Of a stretch of DNA of 64,000 nucleotides, positions 8,025 through 16,602 are shown one piece after another. The DNA is from Bacillota bacterium (GTDB lineage: Bacteria; Bacillota; Clostridia; Ch29), in the NCBI GenBank assembly GCA_013540605.1, contig JABVCK010000009.1, positions 164,341 to 228,340 of the forward strand. Reading direction: 5' to 3'. The translations under genes and the position numbers were made by a program. The first letter of the stretch is position 1. Each line of letters starts with the position of its first letter. The notes beneath the pieces were generated by a model. It saw only the letters and a program-made list of their open reading frames with translations. It made no database searches and was not told the DNA's origin.

Positions 8025-8870
8025 ATGTCCAAACTTTATAAAAACAGGTCAATAATAATGATAGCATGCATGGCTATCATTATTGTTGTTATTATAGCGG
8101 TGACTTCGGTGGACAGAAACCAAATATCGGGCGCCGAGAGCTTGATCGGTTCTATTCTCAAACCTGTTACAAAGTTTGTAACCGTTATTGTGAATTTTGT
8201 CAGGAATTCGGTTACCGGGATTGCTGAGATCGGAGGCCTTAGGGATACGAACGAACTGCTTAACCAGCAGGTTATTTCCCTGCGGGCCCAGGTAAGGGAA
8301 TTGGAGGCCTTAAGACAGGAAAATCAAAGGCTAAGGGAAATGCTTGACTTCAAAAACTCCCATTCTGAATTTGACCTTATAGGATGCAGTATCATTGGAA
8401 AGGACCCGAATAATATATTCAGCACCTTTATTATTGATAAGGGAAGAAATGACGGGATAGGCAAGAACATGCCGGTTCTTACAAATGCAGGTTTGGTAGG
8501 CCAGGTTATGGAAGTAGGGGAGAACTGGGCTAAGGTGATACCGTTAAGCGACCCCAGGAGTTCGGTAAGTATAATAGTTAACCGGACAAGGGATGCGGCG
8601 ATACTTAAGGGCAACATGGAAAGCCGGCTCAATGGGCAAATATCGCCCGAGGCGCCTGTTGTGGAAGGCGATGAGGTTGTTACTTCAGGGATGGGGGAAG
8701 TCTATCCCAAGGGACTGCTGGTCGGTAAAATAGTCCAGGTTAAAACCGATGAAAACCAACTGCTGAGATATATTACAGTGGAACCGGTAATCGATTTTGA
8801 AAAACTTGAGGAAGTCTTTGTTCTGAAGTATTCCAAAAGTCTTCCCGCAGAAGGGGAGATCAGCAATTGA
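8025..8870 (+). CDS. mreC: Rod shape-determining protein MreC
   Basis: A 281-residue bitopic protein: one N-terminal membrane helix (about 10-27), a coiled-coil around residues 70-110 (ending RQENQRLREMLDF), and the two-barrel MreC domain outside the membrane. It scaffolds MreB, PBP2 and RodA. The stop overlaps the start of mreD by four bases, so translation is probably coupled. Confidence 0.94.
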   Translation: MSKLYKNRSIIMIACMAIIIVVIIAVTSVDRNQISGAESLIGSILKPVTKFVTVIVNFVRNSVTGIAEIGGLRDTNELLNQQVISLRAQVRELEALRQENQRLREMLDFKNSHSEFDLIGCSIIGKDPNNIFSTFIIDKGRNDGIGKNMPVLTNAGLVGQVMEVGENWAKVIPLSDPRSSVSIIVNRTRDAAILKGNMESRLNGQISPEAPVVEGDEVVTSGMGEVYPKGLLVGKIVQVKTDENQLLRYITVEPVIDFEKLEEVFVLKYSKSLPAEGEISN

Positions 8871-9382
8871 AGGTTTTCGTAACGGGGATCATAATCATTG
8901 TTTCCTTTGTGCTTCAAACCGCTATCTTTCATCAGATACCATATATAGGAGTTAAACCTGATCTGACAACAGCCGTTGTGGTATCTCTTTCTATAATACT
9001 TGGCAAGGACGGAGGAGCAATCGCCGGGTTCGCGGGTGGAATGATACACGATGTAATGTTCAGCAAGCCGGTAGGCGTAGATGCTCTATCTTACATGATA
9101 GTGGGATACCTGGTCGGCATGAACAGTGAAAGAATCTTCAAGGATAATCTGGTAGTTCCGATAATTTTTACATTGGGCGCTACAGTGCTGCGGCATTCAA
9201 TCATTATTTTCTTTTACTATGTTTTCAATATGGGTATCCCCTTTCTGTACTACATAAGAAATATAGTACTTCTTGAAGGGTTATACAATTGTATAACTGC
9301 AGTAATTATATACAAACTGTTGTATGCTGTCTATCACAAAAGGTTTATGGAAGAAGGGTTCAAAGTAAAAAGAAGCAGATAA
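8867..9382 (+). CDS. mreD: Rod shape-determining protein MreD
   Basis: A 171-residue membrane protein with about five to six hydrophobic segments, of the length and composition of MreD. It begins at TTG inside the mreC stop region, with GGGGAG 10 bases upstream. Low sequence conservation is normal for MreD; identity rests on topology, length and position between mreC and mrdA. Confidence 0.9.
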   Translation: MKVFVTGIIIIVSFVLQTAIFHQIPYIGVKPDLTTAVVVSLSIILGKDGGAIAGFAGGMIHDVMFSKPVGVDALSYMIVGYLVGMNSERIFKDNLVVPIIFTLGATVLRHSIIIFFYYVFNMGIPFLYYIRNIVLLEGLYNCITAVIIYKLLYAVYHKRFMEEGFKVKRSR

Positions 9383-9399
9383 GCTGAGGTGGGTTCTCT

Positions 9400-11649
9400 A
9401 TGTTCTGGAAAAAGCTGCTGGACCGGCATAATTTAATAGCTTTGTTTCTTGGACTGCTTGCTTTTGCACTTGTTTTCAGACTGGTTCAACTCCAGATAGT
9501 CCAGGGGGAGTACTATAACGACCTTTCCGAGAATAAAAGGATACGGAGGATAGTGATAGAAGCCCCCAGGGGCGCTTTTTTGGACCGCTTCGGCCGGGAG
9601 ATCGCGGGTAATAGGCCTGGATACGTAATAGAAATAGTAAAAACCGAGATTGTGGACGAAAAGATTAATTATGTCGTACAAAAAACCGTTGAGATACTTG
9701 AGAGAAACGGTGAAAAGGTAAAAGCGGATTTCCCGATCAATATAGAAACGATGGAATACAAGTTCAGCAGCAAGACACAGGAGCAGGAATGGAAGAAAAG
9801 ATACGGTGTGCCTGCAGATTATTCTGCTGGTGAAGCATACAGGTTTTTGAGGGAGAAGAACAGCATACCGGATGAAACCCCCGACCATATGGCCGTTATG
9901 GTCCTGGGGGTGCTGCAGAGTATTAAGGAACAGGGTTATCGGTCCTATCAACCTATTGAGATTGCCAGGGACGTGTCCATGGAAACGGTTGCGCAGATTG
10001 AAGAGAGGCATATGGACCTGCCGGGCGTAAATGTGGAGGTAAAGCCGATAAGGTACTATCGGGAAGGAAGCCTTGCCGCCCATGTGCTGGGATACTTGGG
10101 GAACATAAACCAGGATGAACTGGAAAGGCTCAAGGACAAGGGCTATGACCAGAATGACTTTATTGGAAAATCGGGGCTTGAAAAGGTCCTTGAAGAAGAG
10201 CTTAAGGGAGTGGACGGCTACAAGCAGGTTGAGGTGGACGCATACGGAAGGCTTGTCAGGACGCTGGGTGAAAACCCTCCCGTGTTGGGAAATAACGTTT
10301 TTCTCACCCTGGACGCCAGGCTGCAGCGAACCGCAGAGAAGGCCATGGAGGATACGCTGCGAAATATACAGGAAGGAAAGCTGGGCGAAAAATTTCCCAA
10401 TGCAAGATCGGGAGCAGTGGTTGCTATGGATGTGCATACCGGCGAAGTGCTGGCGTTGGCAAGCTATCCCGCCTATGACCCCAACCTGTTCTCAACGGGG
10501 ATTTCTTCACAGGATTGGATAGCTCTAAATCCACAGACGAGTAATCCGATGGACCCCAGGCCTATGTACAACAACGCCATACAAGCCGCCCTTCCCCCGG
10601 GGTCTACCTTTAAAATGGTTGTAGGAATAGCTGGAATGCAAGAGGGTGTAGTTACACCTAAGACCATTATCGTTGATAGGGGAGTATATACAAAAATTCC
10701 AGGTGCGAGTCCCGCCTGCTGGATATGGAATTCCAGGAGAGGCACCCATGGCCCTGAGACTATGTGGGAAGCCATAAGGGATTCCTGCAACTATTATTTC
10801 TTCGAAGTGAGCCGGCTGCTCGGCATCAAAAACATGGAAAAGTATGCCAACATGTTCGGGCTGGGGGTTAAAACCGGAATTGAGCTTCCGGGAGAGGCTT
10901 CGGGAGTAGCCGCAGGACCAACTTATAAGGCTGCTGTTTGGAAGAACGCCGTTAAGAGGTACATGACTGCAGATATGGGAGTGGAAGATGAGGACCTGAT
11001 TAAGGGCGTTCAGGACCTGGTCGGGGAGGACTTCGGGTCGTGGAACCAACTGCGGAAATCAATAGTAGACCTTGGTATTACCGATAACACTCATATAAAC
11101 AAACTGATTACACTGATAAATTCAGGAAGGTGGACGCCCGGACAAACCCTCAGTGCTGCCATCGGACAGGGAGAACATATGTTTACTCCCCTGCAAATGG
11201 CTAACTATATCGCAACCGTTGCAAACGGCGGAACTCGCTATAAACCGCATCTCATTAAAAAGGTATATGATCAGTCTACAGGCGAATATAAAGTAAAGGA
11301 ACCAGAAGTAGTTGAAAGAATCGAGATTTCCCCGGAGAACCTTGATGCCGTTTTCAAAGGAATGAATGCTGTAACAAGGCCCGGTGGGACAGCCTCTTCA
11401 GCTTTCCGGGGGCTGCCGGTGGAGGTAGCCGGAAAAACAGGAACAGTGCAAAACCCGGGATATGACGATAACGCCTGGTTCGTTGGATTTGCACCCTATG
11501 ATAATCCTCAGATAGCGGTGGCGGTGGTTATTTTTCAGGGTGGACATGGAAGCTATGCGGCGCCGGTTGCCAGGGCGATTTTTGAGGATTATTTGGGGAT
11601 TAATATGCAAGGTACAAAGCTTGAGCCCACGAACGCATTGACAAGATAG
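9400..11649 (+). CDS. mrdA: Penicillin-binding protein 2 (elongasome transpeptidase)
   Basis: A 749-residue class B PBP that cross-links peptidoglycan during elongation. It has an N-terminal membrane helix (about 12-31), a PBP dimerisation domain (EAPRGAFLDRFGREIAGNRPG near 55) and a transpeptidase domain with SxxK in PPGSTFKM, SxN in DSCNYYF and KTG in AGKTGTVQN. It is longer than E. coli PBP2 because of insertions in both domains, common in Clostridia. The partner RodA is encoded four genes downstream. Confidence 0.94.
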   Translation: MFWKKLLDRHNLIALFLGLLAFALVFRLVQLQIVQGEYYNDLSENKRIRRIVIEAPRGAFLDRFGREIAGNRPGYVIEIVKTEIVDEKINYVVQKTVEILERNGEKVKADFPINIETMEYKFSSKTQEQEWKKRYGVPADYSAGEAYRFLREKNSIPDETPDHMAVMVLGVLQSIKEQGYRSYQPIEIARDVSMETVAQIEERHMDLPGVNVEVKPIRYYREGSLAAHVLGYLGNINQDELERLKDKGYDQNDFIGKSGLEKVLEEELKGVDGYKQVEVDAYGRLVRTLGENPPVLGNNVFLTLDARLQRTAEKAMEDTLRNIQEGKLGEKFPNARSGAVVAMDVHTGEVLALASYPAYDPNLFSTGISSQDWIALNPQTSNPMDPRPMYNNAIQAALPPGSTFKMVVGIAGMQEGVVTPKTIIVDRGVYTKIPGASPACWIWNSRRGTHGPETMWEAIRDSCNYYFFEVSRLLGIKNMEKYANMFGLGVKTGIELPGEASGVAAGPTYKAAVWKNAVKRYMTADMGVEDEDLIKGVQDLVGEDFGSWNQLRKSIVDLGITDNTHINKLITLINSGRWTPGQTLSAAIGQGEHMFTPLQMANYIATVANGGTRYKPHLIKKVYDQSTGEYKVKEPEVVERIEISPENLDAVFKGMNAVTRPGGTASSAFRGLPVEVAGKTGTVQNPGYDDNAWFVGFAPYDNPQIAVAVVIFQGGHGSYAAPVARAIFEDYLGINMQGTKLEPTNALTR

Positions 11650-11787
11650 ATGGTTTGAAGAATAGTCGAATTTGACATATCAATATAAGTTAATAGAAGG
11701 ATTTAGAAAATCTGTGAAGAATATTTATGGAAACAGGTATGCGAAATGTTTGTACTATTGCTCAAGTACGGAGGTTAGTAATGAGGT

Positions 11788-12402
11788 ATGCAGGAGAATA
11801 CGCTGGAATTCAAAGGCCGAAGAGAAGGGTTGTTTGCCGTAGCAAAGGGTTTTAAAGATTTTACCGGTTTTCTAAAGGAAATGGAGAATAAGCTTGACGT
11901 AGCAGGAGATTTTTTTTGCGGGGCCTGTCTTGCGGGGGTGTACGGCATAAACATCACTAAAGACCAGGAAGAAGTCCTGCGGGACCTGCTGGAGGACAAA
12001 TACAATATCAGTGTCCGTAATCCCCTCGTAAAAAGAAATAATTCCGATCAGGGACTGGATATGGAGGAAGCACCTACCCGGTTTGTCCAGTCAACAATTC
12101 GATCAGGCCAGAAAATGTCCTACCATGGAAATATTATAGTTTTGGGCGATGTCAATGCGGGGGCTGAGATTGAAGCCGGAGGCAATATCGTCGTATTCGG
12201 GACCCTTAGAGGAGTTGCAAAGGCAGGTACAAACGGATATTGTAAAGCGTTCATCGCAGCGATGTCGCTCCGGCCCACCCAACTTAAAATAGGAGAAATA
12301 GCAGCGAGGTGGCCGGAGAATATTAGCGAACCAAGCGGTCCGGAAACTGCCTATGTGGAGGACGGCAAAATGTATGTAAAACCGATTTTTTGTACTAAAT
12401 AA
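11788..12402 (+). CDS. minC: Septum site-determining protein MinC
   Basis: A 204-residue MinC with an N-terminal FtsZ-inhibiting domain (1-95) and a C-terminal right-handed beta-helix (about 105-190) rich in turns such as GNIIVLGDVNAGAEIEAGGN, which binds MinD. The start is ambiguous: ATG 11788 gives a normal MinC beginning but its upstream GAGG lies too close, while GGAGG at 11770 is rather far. minD and minE follow. Confidence 0.92.
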   Translation: MQENTLEFKGRREGLFAVAKGFKDFTGFLKEMENKLDVAGDFFCGACLAGVYGINITKDQEEVLRDLLEDKYNISVRNPLVKRNNSDQGLDMEEAPTRFVQSTIRSGQKMSYHGNIIVLGDVNAGAEIEAGGNIVVFGTLRGVAKAGTNGYCKAFIAAMSLRPTQLKIGEIAARWPENISEPSGPETAYVEDGKMYVKPIFCTK

Positions 12403-12437
12403 GATGATATACTTCACAAATGAGGGAGGAGAAACCA

Positions 12438-13232
12438 ATGGGAGAGGTTATAGTAATAACTTCAGGGAAAGGCGGTGTAGGCAAGACTACAACCACGGCA
12501 AATATAGGCACATCTCTGGCAGTCAATGGGAAAAAAGTAGTCTTGGTTGATGCTGATATAGGGTTGAGAAACCTTGATGTAGTAATGGGCCTGGAAAATA
12601 GGATAGTTTATGATGTGGTTGATGTTGTAGAAGGTGTATGCCGTCTGAAACAGGCGCTGATAAAGGATAAAAGGTACCCTGACCTTTATCTGCTGCCCGC
12701 TGCCCAGACCAGGGATAAATCGGCGGTTTCGCCTGCCCAGATGCAGGAACTCTGCGAAAGGCTTAAGGAAGAGTTTGACTTTGTACTCATCGATTGCCCT
12801 GCCGGGATTGAACAGGGGTTTAGAAACGCCATAGCCGGTGCACAGAAAGCAATTGTAGTAACAACGCCGGAAATATCTGCTGTGCGGGACGCAGACAGGA
12901 TCATCGGACTGCTGGAAGCTTCTGAGTTAAGGAATCCCAAACTTATAATAAACAGGGTAAGGGTTGACATGGTGAAAAAGGGCGATATGATGAATACGGA
13001 GGATATGATCGATATTCTGGCGGTGGACCTTCTTGGTGTCGTTCCCGATGACGAGAGCATAGTGGTGTCCACCAATAAAGGGGAGCCTGCTGTGAGCGAT
13101 AACAAATCCCTGGCAGGCAGGGCCTTTAACAATATAGCTTTGAGAATTCTGGGGCATGACGTACCATTTTTAGATCTGGAAGTTGAAGAAGGTTTTATAG
13201 CAAAGCTGATCAAGCTTATAAGCAAGAGATAA
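12438..13232 (+). CDS. minD: Septum site-determining ATPase MinD
   Basis: A 264-residue deviant Walker ATPase (GKGGVGKTTTT, residues 10-20) that recruits MinC to the membrane and blocks polar septa. The C-terminal amphipathic helix (FIAKLIKLISKR) is the membrane-targeting sequence. ATG 12438 follows GGGAGGAG; an in-frame ATG at 12420 lies upstream of that site and is rejected. Confidence 0.96.
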   Translation: MGEVIVITSGKGGVGKTTTTANIGTSLAVNGKKVVLVDADIGLRNLDVVMGLENRIVYDVVDVVEGVCRLKQALIKDKRYPDLYLLPAAQTRDKSAVSPAQMQELCERLKEEFDFVLIDCPAGIEQGFRNAIAGAQKAIVVTTPEISAVRDADRIIGLLEASELRNPKLIINRVRVDMVKKGDMMNTEDMIDILAVDLLGVVPDDESIVVSTNKGEPAVSDNKSLAGRAFNNIALRILGHDVPFLDLEVEEGFIAKLIKLISKR

Positions 13233-13252
13233 AATGGAAGGGAGGAAAAACG

Positions 13253-13537
13253 ATGGACCTATTTAAATCGATTGGGCGACAAAACAGCAGCAACAGTAAA
13301 GAGGTTGCAAAGGAAAGATTGAAACTGGTTTTGGTCCACGACAGAGTTAACGTTTCCTCCAGTTTCCTGGAAATGATTAAGGGAGATATAATCAAAGTTA
13401 TATCCGATTATATGGAAATTGACGAGAATAACCTTGAAGTAAAGATGACCAAAACCAAAAGGGATGAGGATGACAGCCTTGTACCTGCGCTGGTCGCAAA
13501 CATTCCGATAAAACGCATGAAAGGCGCTGCACGATGA
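13253..13537 (+). CDS. minE: Cell division topological specificity factor MinE
   Basis: A 94-residue MinE: an N-terminal MinD-activating part (about 15-35, ERLKLVLVHDRV) and a C-terminal dimerisation domain. GGGAGG precedes the ATG. The presence of MinE implies an oscillating Min system rather than the DivIVA-anchored one of Bacillus. A mosaic repeat follows 12 bases after the stop. Confidence 0.94.
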   Translation: MDLFKSIGRQNSSNSKEVAKERLKLVLVHDRVNVSSSFLEMIKGDIIKVISDYMEIDENNLEVKMTKTKRDEDDSLVPALVANIPIKRMKGAAR

Positions 13538-13549
13538 GTAAAGCGGAAA

Positions 13550-13651
13550 GGGGACACACCGCTGCTTTAAGGTATGGGGACACACCGCTGCTGCGCGGGT
13601 ATTCCTTACTGCGGAATGTCCCCGATGTATTCCTTGCCGCGGAATGTCCCC
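13550..13651. repeat. Mosaic GGGGACA...TGTCCCC repeat, copy 1
   Basis: Two forward units starting GGGGACACACCGCTG (13550 and 13576) are followed by two units ending GCGGAATGTCCCC (by 13623 and 13651). The same units in opposite orientation make up the array at 43422-43576. The element sits between minE and rodA. Confidence 0.85.
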
Positions 13652-13731
13652 TTCTGACTGGCATTTTTGCTTTTATATAAATAGAGATACTATGCTATAA
13701 TTATTTTGAAGTTTCCATTGGGGGTGGCTCC

Positions 13732-14841
13732 ATGATTGAAAAGAAGCTGATACGAAATATAGATTATACAATGATTATTATCATTTTCGCACTTGTGAGC
13801 CTGAGTATTGTTGTCATCAGCAGCGCGACCCACGTACCTGATACGGGAAACTACAGCTTTATCCAAAAGCAGATTATTTGGTTCGTATTCAGCCTTGTAG
13901 TTGCGTTCTTCATAATAAGCGTTGATTATAATACTATAGGGAATTTCTCATATCTGATATATGCTGGGAGCATATTGTTTTTGCTTCTGGTTAAAGTGCC
14001 TGGAATTGGGGTTGTAAGGAACGGTGCCAGGAGCTGGATAGATTTGGGGTTCTCAAGCATACAGCCATCGGAGTTTGCAAAAATCGGCGTAATAATCGCC
14101 TTTGCCAAGCTTTTGGAGAGCCGGGAGGACAGGCTAAGCAACATCAAGCACCTGCTTGTACCGGTGGCGTTTGTGGGTTTACCGCTGGTGCTTGTTCTGA
14201 CAGAACCGGATCTGGGAGGCGCTTTGGTTTTTATTGCAATACTTATCGGGATGATTTTTGCGGCAGGTGTAAGTTACAAACTGATAGCCTGGGGAGCAGC
14301 AATCGGTTTAATAGCCATTCCCCCGGCATGGTTTTATGTGCTTGAACCTCACCAGAAAAAAAGGCTTATGGTTTTCCTGAACCCTGACCTTGACCCCCTC
14401 GGTGGAGGATATCACGTTATTCAGTCAAAAATTGCCGTTGGATCAGGACGCTTATTGGGAAAGGGCATATATAACGGTACCCAGAACAAGCTGAACTTTT
14501 TGCCTGAGCAGCACACCGACTTCATATTCTCGGTACTGGGAGAAGAGCTGGGATTTATCGGCGCAATAGTGCTGATACTCCTCCTGTTCCTCCTTCTTTT
14601 CAGGATACTGGAGACAGCGCGGCAGGCAAAGGATAGATACGGCTCTTTACTGACTATCGGAGTCTTATCGATGCTGACATTCCAGGTTTTTGAAAATATA
14701 GGCATGACCATAGGACTCATGCCGGTTACAGGTATAACACTGCCTTTTATGAGTTATGGCGGAAGCTCCTTGCTTGTAAATATGATCGCTGTTGCCCTTG
14801 TACTTAATGTGGGTATGAGAAGGCAGAGAATCAATTTTTGA
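13732..14841 (+). CDS. rodA: RodA/FtsW-family peptidoglycan glycosyltransferase
   Basis: A 369-residue SEDS protein with about ten membrane segments. It polymerises lipid II with PBP2 in the elongasome. Conserved signatures include DLDPLGGGYHVIQSKIA, GSGRLLGKG and the C-terminal MPVTGITLPFMSYGGSSL. Assigned to RodA rather than FtsW by its position with mre/mrdA and min genes; FtsW would be expected in a mur/dcw cluster. Confidence 0.92.
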   Translation: MIEKKLIRNIDYTMIIIIFALVSLSIVVISSATHVPDTGNYSFIQKQIIWFVFSLVVAFFIISVDYNTIGNFSYLIYAGSILFLLLVKVPGIGVVRNGARSWIDLGFSSIQPSEFAKIGVIIAFAKLLESREDRLSNIKHLLVPVAFVGLPLVLVLTEPDLGGALVFIAILIGMIFAAGVSYKLIAWGAAIGLIAIPPAWFYVLEPHQKKRLMVFLNPDLDPLGGGYHVIQSKIAVGSGRLLGKGIYNGTQNKLNFLPEQHTDFIFSVLGEELGFIGAIVLILLLFLLLFRILETARQAKDRYGSLLTIGVLSMLTFQVFENIGMTIGLMPVTGITLPFMSYGGSSLLVNMIAVALVLNVGMRRQRINF

Positions 14842-14904
14842 TAAATTCTCATATTCTCTCATGGGTGAAAATATATTATATTAAAACCTTTGGGAGGGAA
14901 ACCC

Positions 14905-15621
14905 ATGAAGAGGGCATTTGTAAAGGGTAGGAATGCGATTAACAGGAGTACGTTAACCCGGAAGTACGGGGTTAGGAATATAAAAAGTAGGAATCGCTTG
15001 AAGGACAACCTTAAAAGGCTTGGTATATGTATAATTATTGTCCTTTTGGTATTAATAATAAAAAGCCTTGATTTCAGCTTGACACAAAAAGCTGCCGATG
15101 GGATAAGGTCTATTGTCACAAAGGAATACGATTTCGGCAAAGGCTTGACATCCCTGAGAGACGTTTTCCCGGCGTTAAGGAATAAAGTGCAGAATGTATT
15201 CAGCAACGAAAACGAAGAAAAAACGATGGTTATACCCGTTGATGGGCCGATTACCTCAGGATACGGTATCAGAGTGCACCCCGTTTTCAATACGGAGAAA
15301 AAGCATGAAGGTATTGATATCGGTGCTGCGATTGGGAGCCCGGTCAGGGCAGCCCTGGAAGGGACCGTTGAAGAGGTGAAAAAGGACGATTACTACGGAA
15401 ATCTAATCGTAATAAATCATGGCGACGGTATAAAAACCGTTTATGGCCACCTTGGAGAGGTGAATGTAGTATCAGGCCAGGAGGTTGCCCAGGGAGAGAT
15501 TATCGGCTCGGTAGGCAATACGGGAATGAGCACCGGCTCCCACCTGCACTTTGAAGTCTGGAAAAACGGTAAGGCTGTAGACCCTGCCGGTGAGTTCGGC
15601 TCTACTCTAAAGGATATGTAA
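14905..15621 (+). CDS. M23 peptidase at the SpoIVFA position
   Basis: A 238-residue membrane-anchored LytM/M23 protein: a basic N-terminus, one membrane helix (about 43-60), a linker, then the M23 domain (about 115-230). All usual zinc and catalytic motifs are present: HEGIDIG (H-x3-D), YGHL and HLHFEV. It lies 14 bases before an M50 protease, as spoIVFA lies before spoIVFB in Bacillus, so it may regulate pro-sigma-K processing. Bacillus SpoIVFA is considered catalytically dead, whereas this copy looks intact. ATG 14905 follows GGGAGGG; an upstream TTG at 14890 precedes that site. Confidence 0.85.
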   Translation: MKRAFVKGRNAINRSTLTRKYGVRNIKSRNRLKDNLKRLGICIIIVLLVLIIKSLDFSLTQKAADGIRSIVTKEYDFGKGLTSLRDVFPALRNKVQNVFSNENEEKTMVIPVDGPITSGYGIRVHPVFNTEKKHEGIDIGAAIGSPVRAALEGTVEEVKKDDYYGNLIVINHGDGIKTVYGHLGEVNVVSGQEVAQGEIIGSVGNTGMSTGSHLHFEVWKNGKAVDPAGEFGSTLKDM

Positions 15622-15635
15622 GGGGAGGCAGGATA

Positions 15636-16505
15636 ATGAGGATAGCCAGGATTAAAGGGGTGGATATTAAAGCCAGCCCTATATTTATTGCTTTGATAGC
15701 GATGGCGGTATATCTTGGCTATTTGGACAAGGGAGCAATTATCGCTTCGGTGATATTCCTGCACGAGACGGCACATTTGATAACTGCCAGAATGTTCGGA
15801 TATAAGATAAGGGAGATTGATATTCTGCCTTTGGGCGGAGTGGTGAGGATAGAGGGGCTGTTCCAGTTGAACCCGGTCCGTGAGATTATTATTGCAGCGG
15901 CAGGTCCTGCATTGAACATAGCGGTGGCATTTTTGACCGCATACTGCGGGAAACCAGCCCTGTTCGAAGAAACCCGTACGAATTATTTTATTGCTGTTAA
16001 TGTTGTCATTGCGCTTTTCAACCTGGTTCCTGCCCTGCCGCTGGACGGAGGACGTATTTTCAGGGCGCTGCTTTCATATAAATGGGGAATGCTTAGGGCA
16101 ACCAAGTTCGTTACGGTTCTGGGCAGGGTCATTGCCGTAGTATTGTTGATCTTTGCGCTGTACAGGAGGACAATTACACCGGTCAATCTGACGATGGCAG
16201 GTGTTTCTGTGTTTTTATATTTTGCTTCCGGGGCCGAGAGGAAGATGGCTCCTTCGCTGATAATTAACCAAATAGAAGAGAAAAAAAGCAGGCTTTTCAG
16301 CCAGGGAATTCTCAAATCAAAGAGTATTGCGGTGGCTTATAATACAAGCGTAAGGAAGGTGATGAACAGCTTCGTTCCCGGTCATTATCATATAGTGTAT
16401 GTAATAGGAGACAACGGCGAGATAATGGGCAGGATAGGGGAAGAGGAAATAATAAGGGGAATCATTGAATACGGCTTCAACAGAGAGATAGGAGAATACC
16501 TTTAG
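15636..16505 (+). CDS. spoIVFB: SpoIVFB-like intramembrane M50 metalloprotease
   Basis: A 289-residue site-2-type protease. The zinc motif HETAH is near residues 46-50, and the third ligand is in the NLVPALPLDGGRIF motif near 130. The remaining segments are hydrophobic, and a CBS-like soluble domain follows (about 225-289), matching SpoIVFB, which processes pro-sigma-K in the mother cell. Coupled to the preceding M23 gene. Regulation by the mother-cell program is expected but no promoter was identified. Confidence 0.88.
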   Translation: MRIARIKGVDIKASPIFIALIAMAVYLGYLDKGAIIASVIFLHETAHLITARMFGYKIREIDILPLGGVVRIEGLFQLNPVREIIIAAAGPALNIAVAFLTAYCGKPALFEETRTNYFIAVNVVIALFNLVPALPLDGGRIFRALLSYKWGMLRATKFVTVLGRVIAVVLLIFALYRRTITPVNLTMAGVSVFLYFASGAERKMAPSLIINQIEEKKSRLFSQGILKSKSIAVAYNTSVRKVMNSFVPGHYHIVYVIGDNGEIMGRIGEEEIIRGIIEYGFNREIGEYL

Positions 16506-16602
16506 CAATAGCCGCTTTTATTGTATAATATAAATTATACAGACAGACATTTATGAGAATACTACACCTTGGGATTATTATTGACTTGACCAGGAGGAAA
16601 TT

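Noticed and set aside
9433-10437. 334-codon open frame on the minus strand
   Set aside because: Opposite strand of mrdA; no ribosome site or domain.
13696-13701. TATAAT upstream of rodA as a promoter
   Set aside because: No acceptable -35 box at 16-18 bases; left unlisted.
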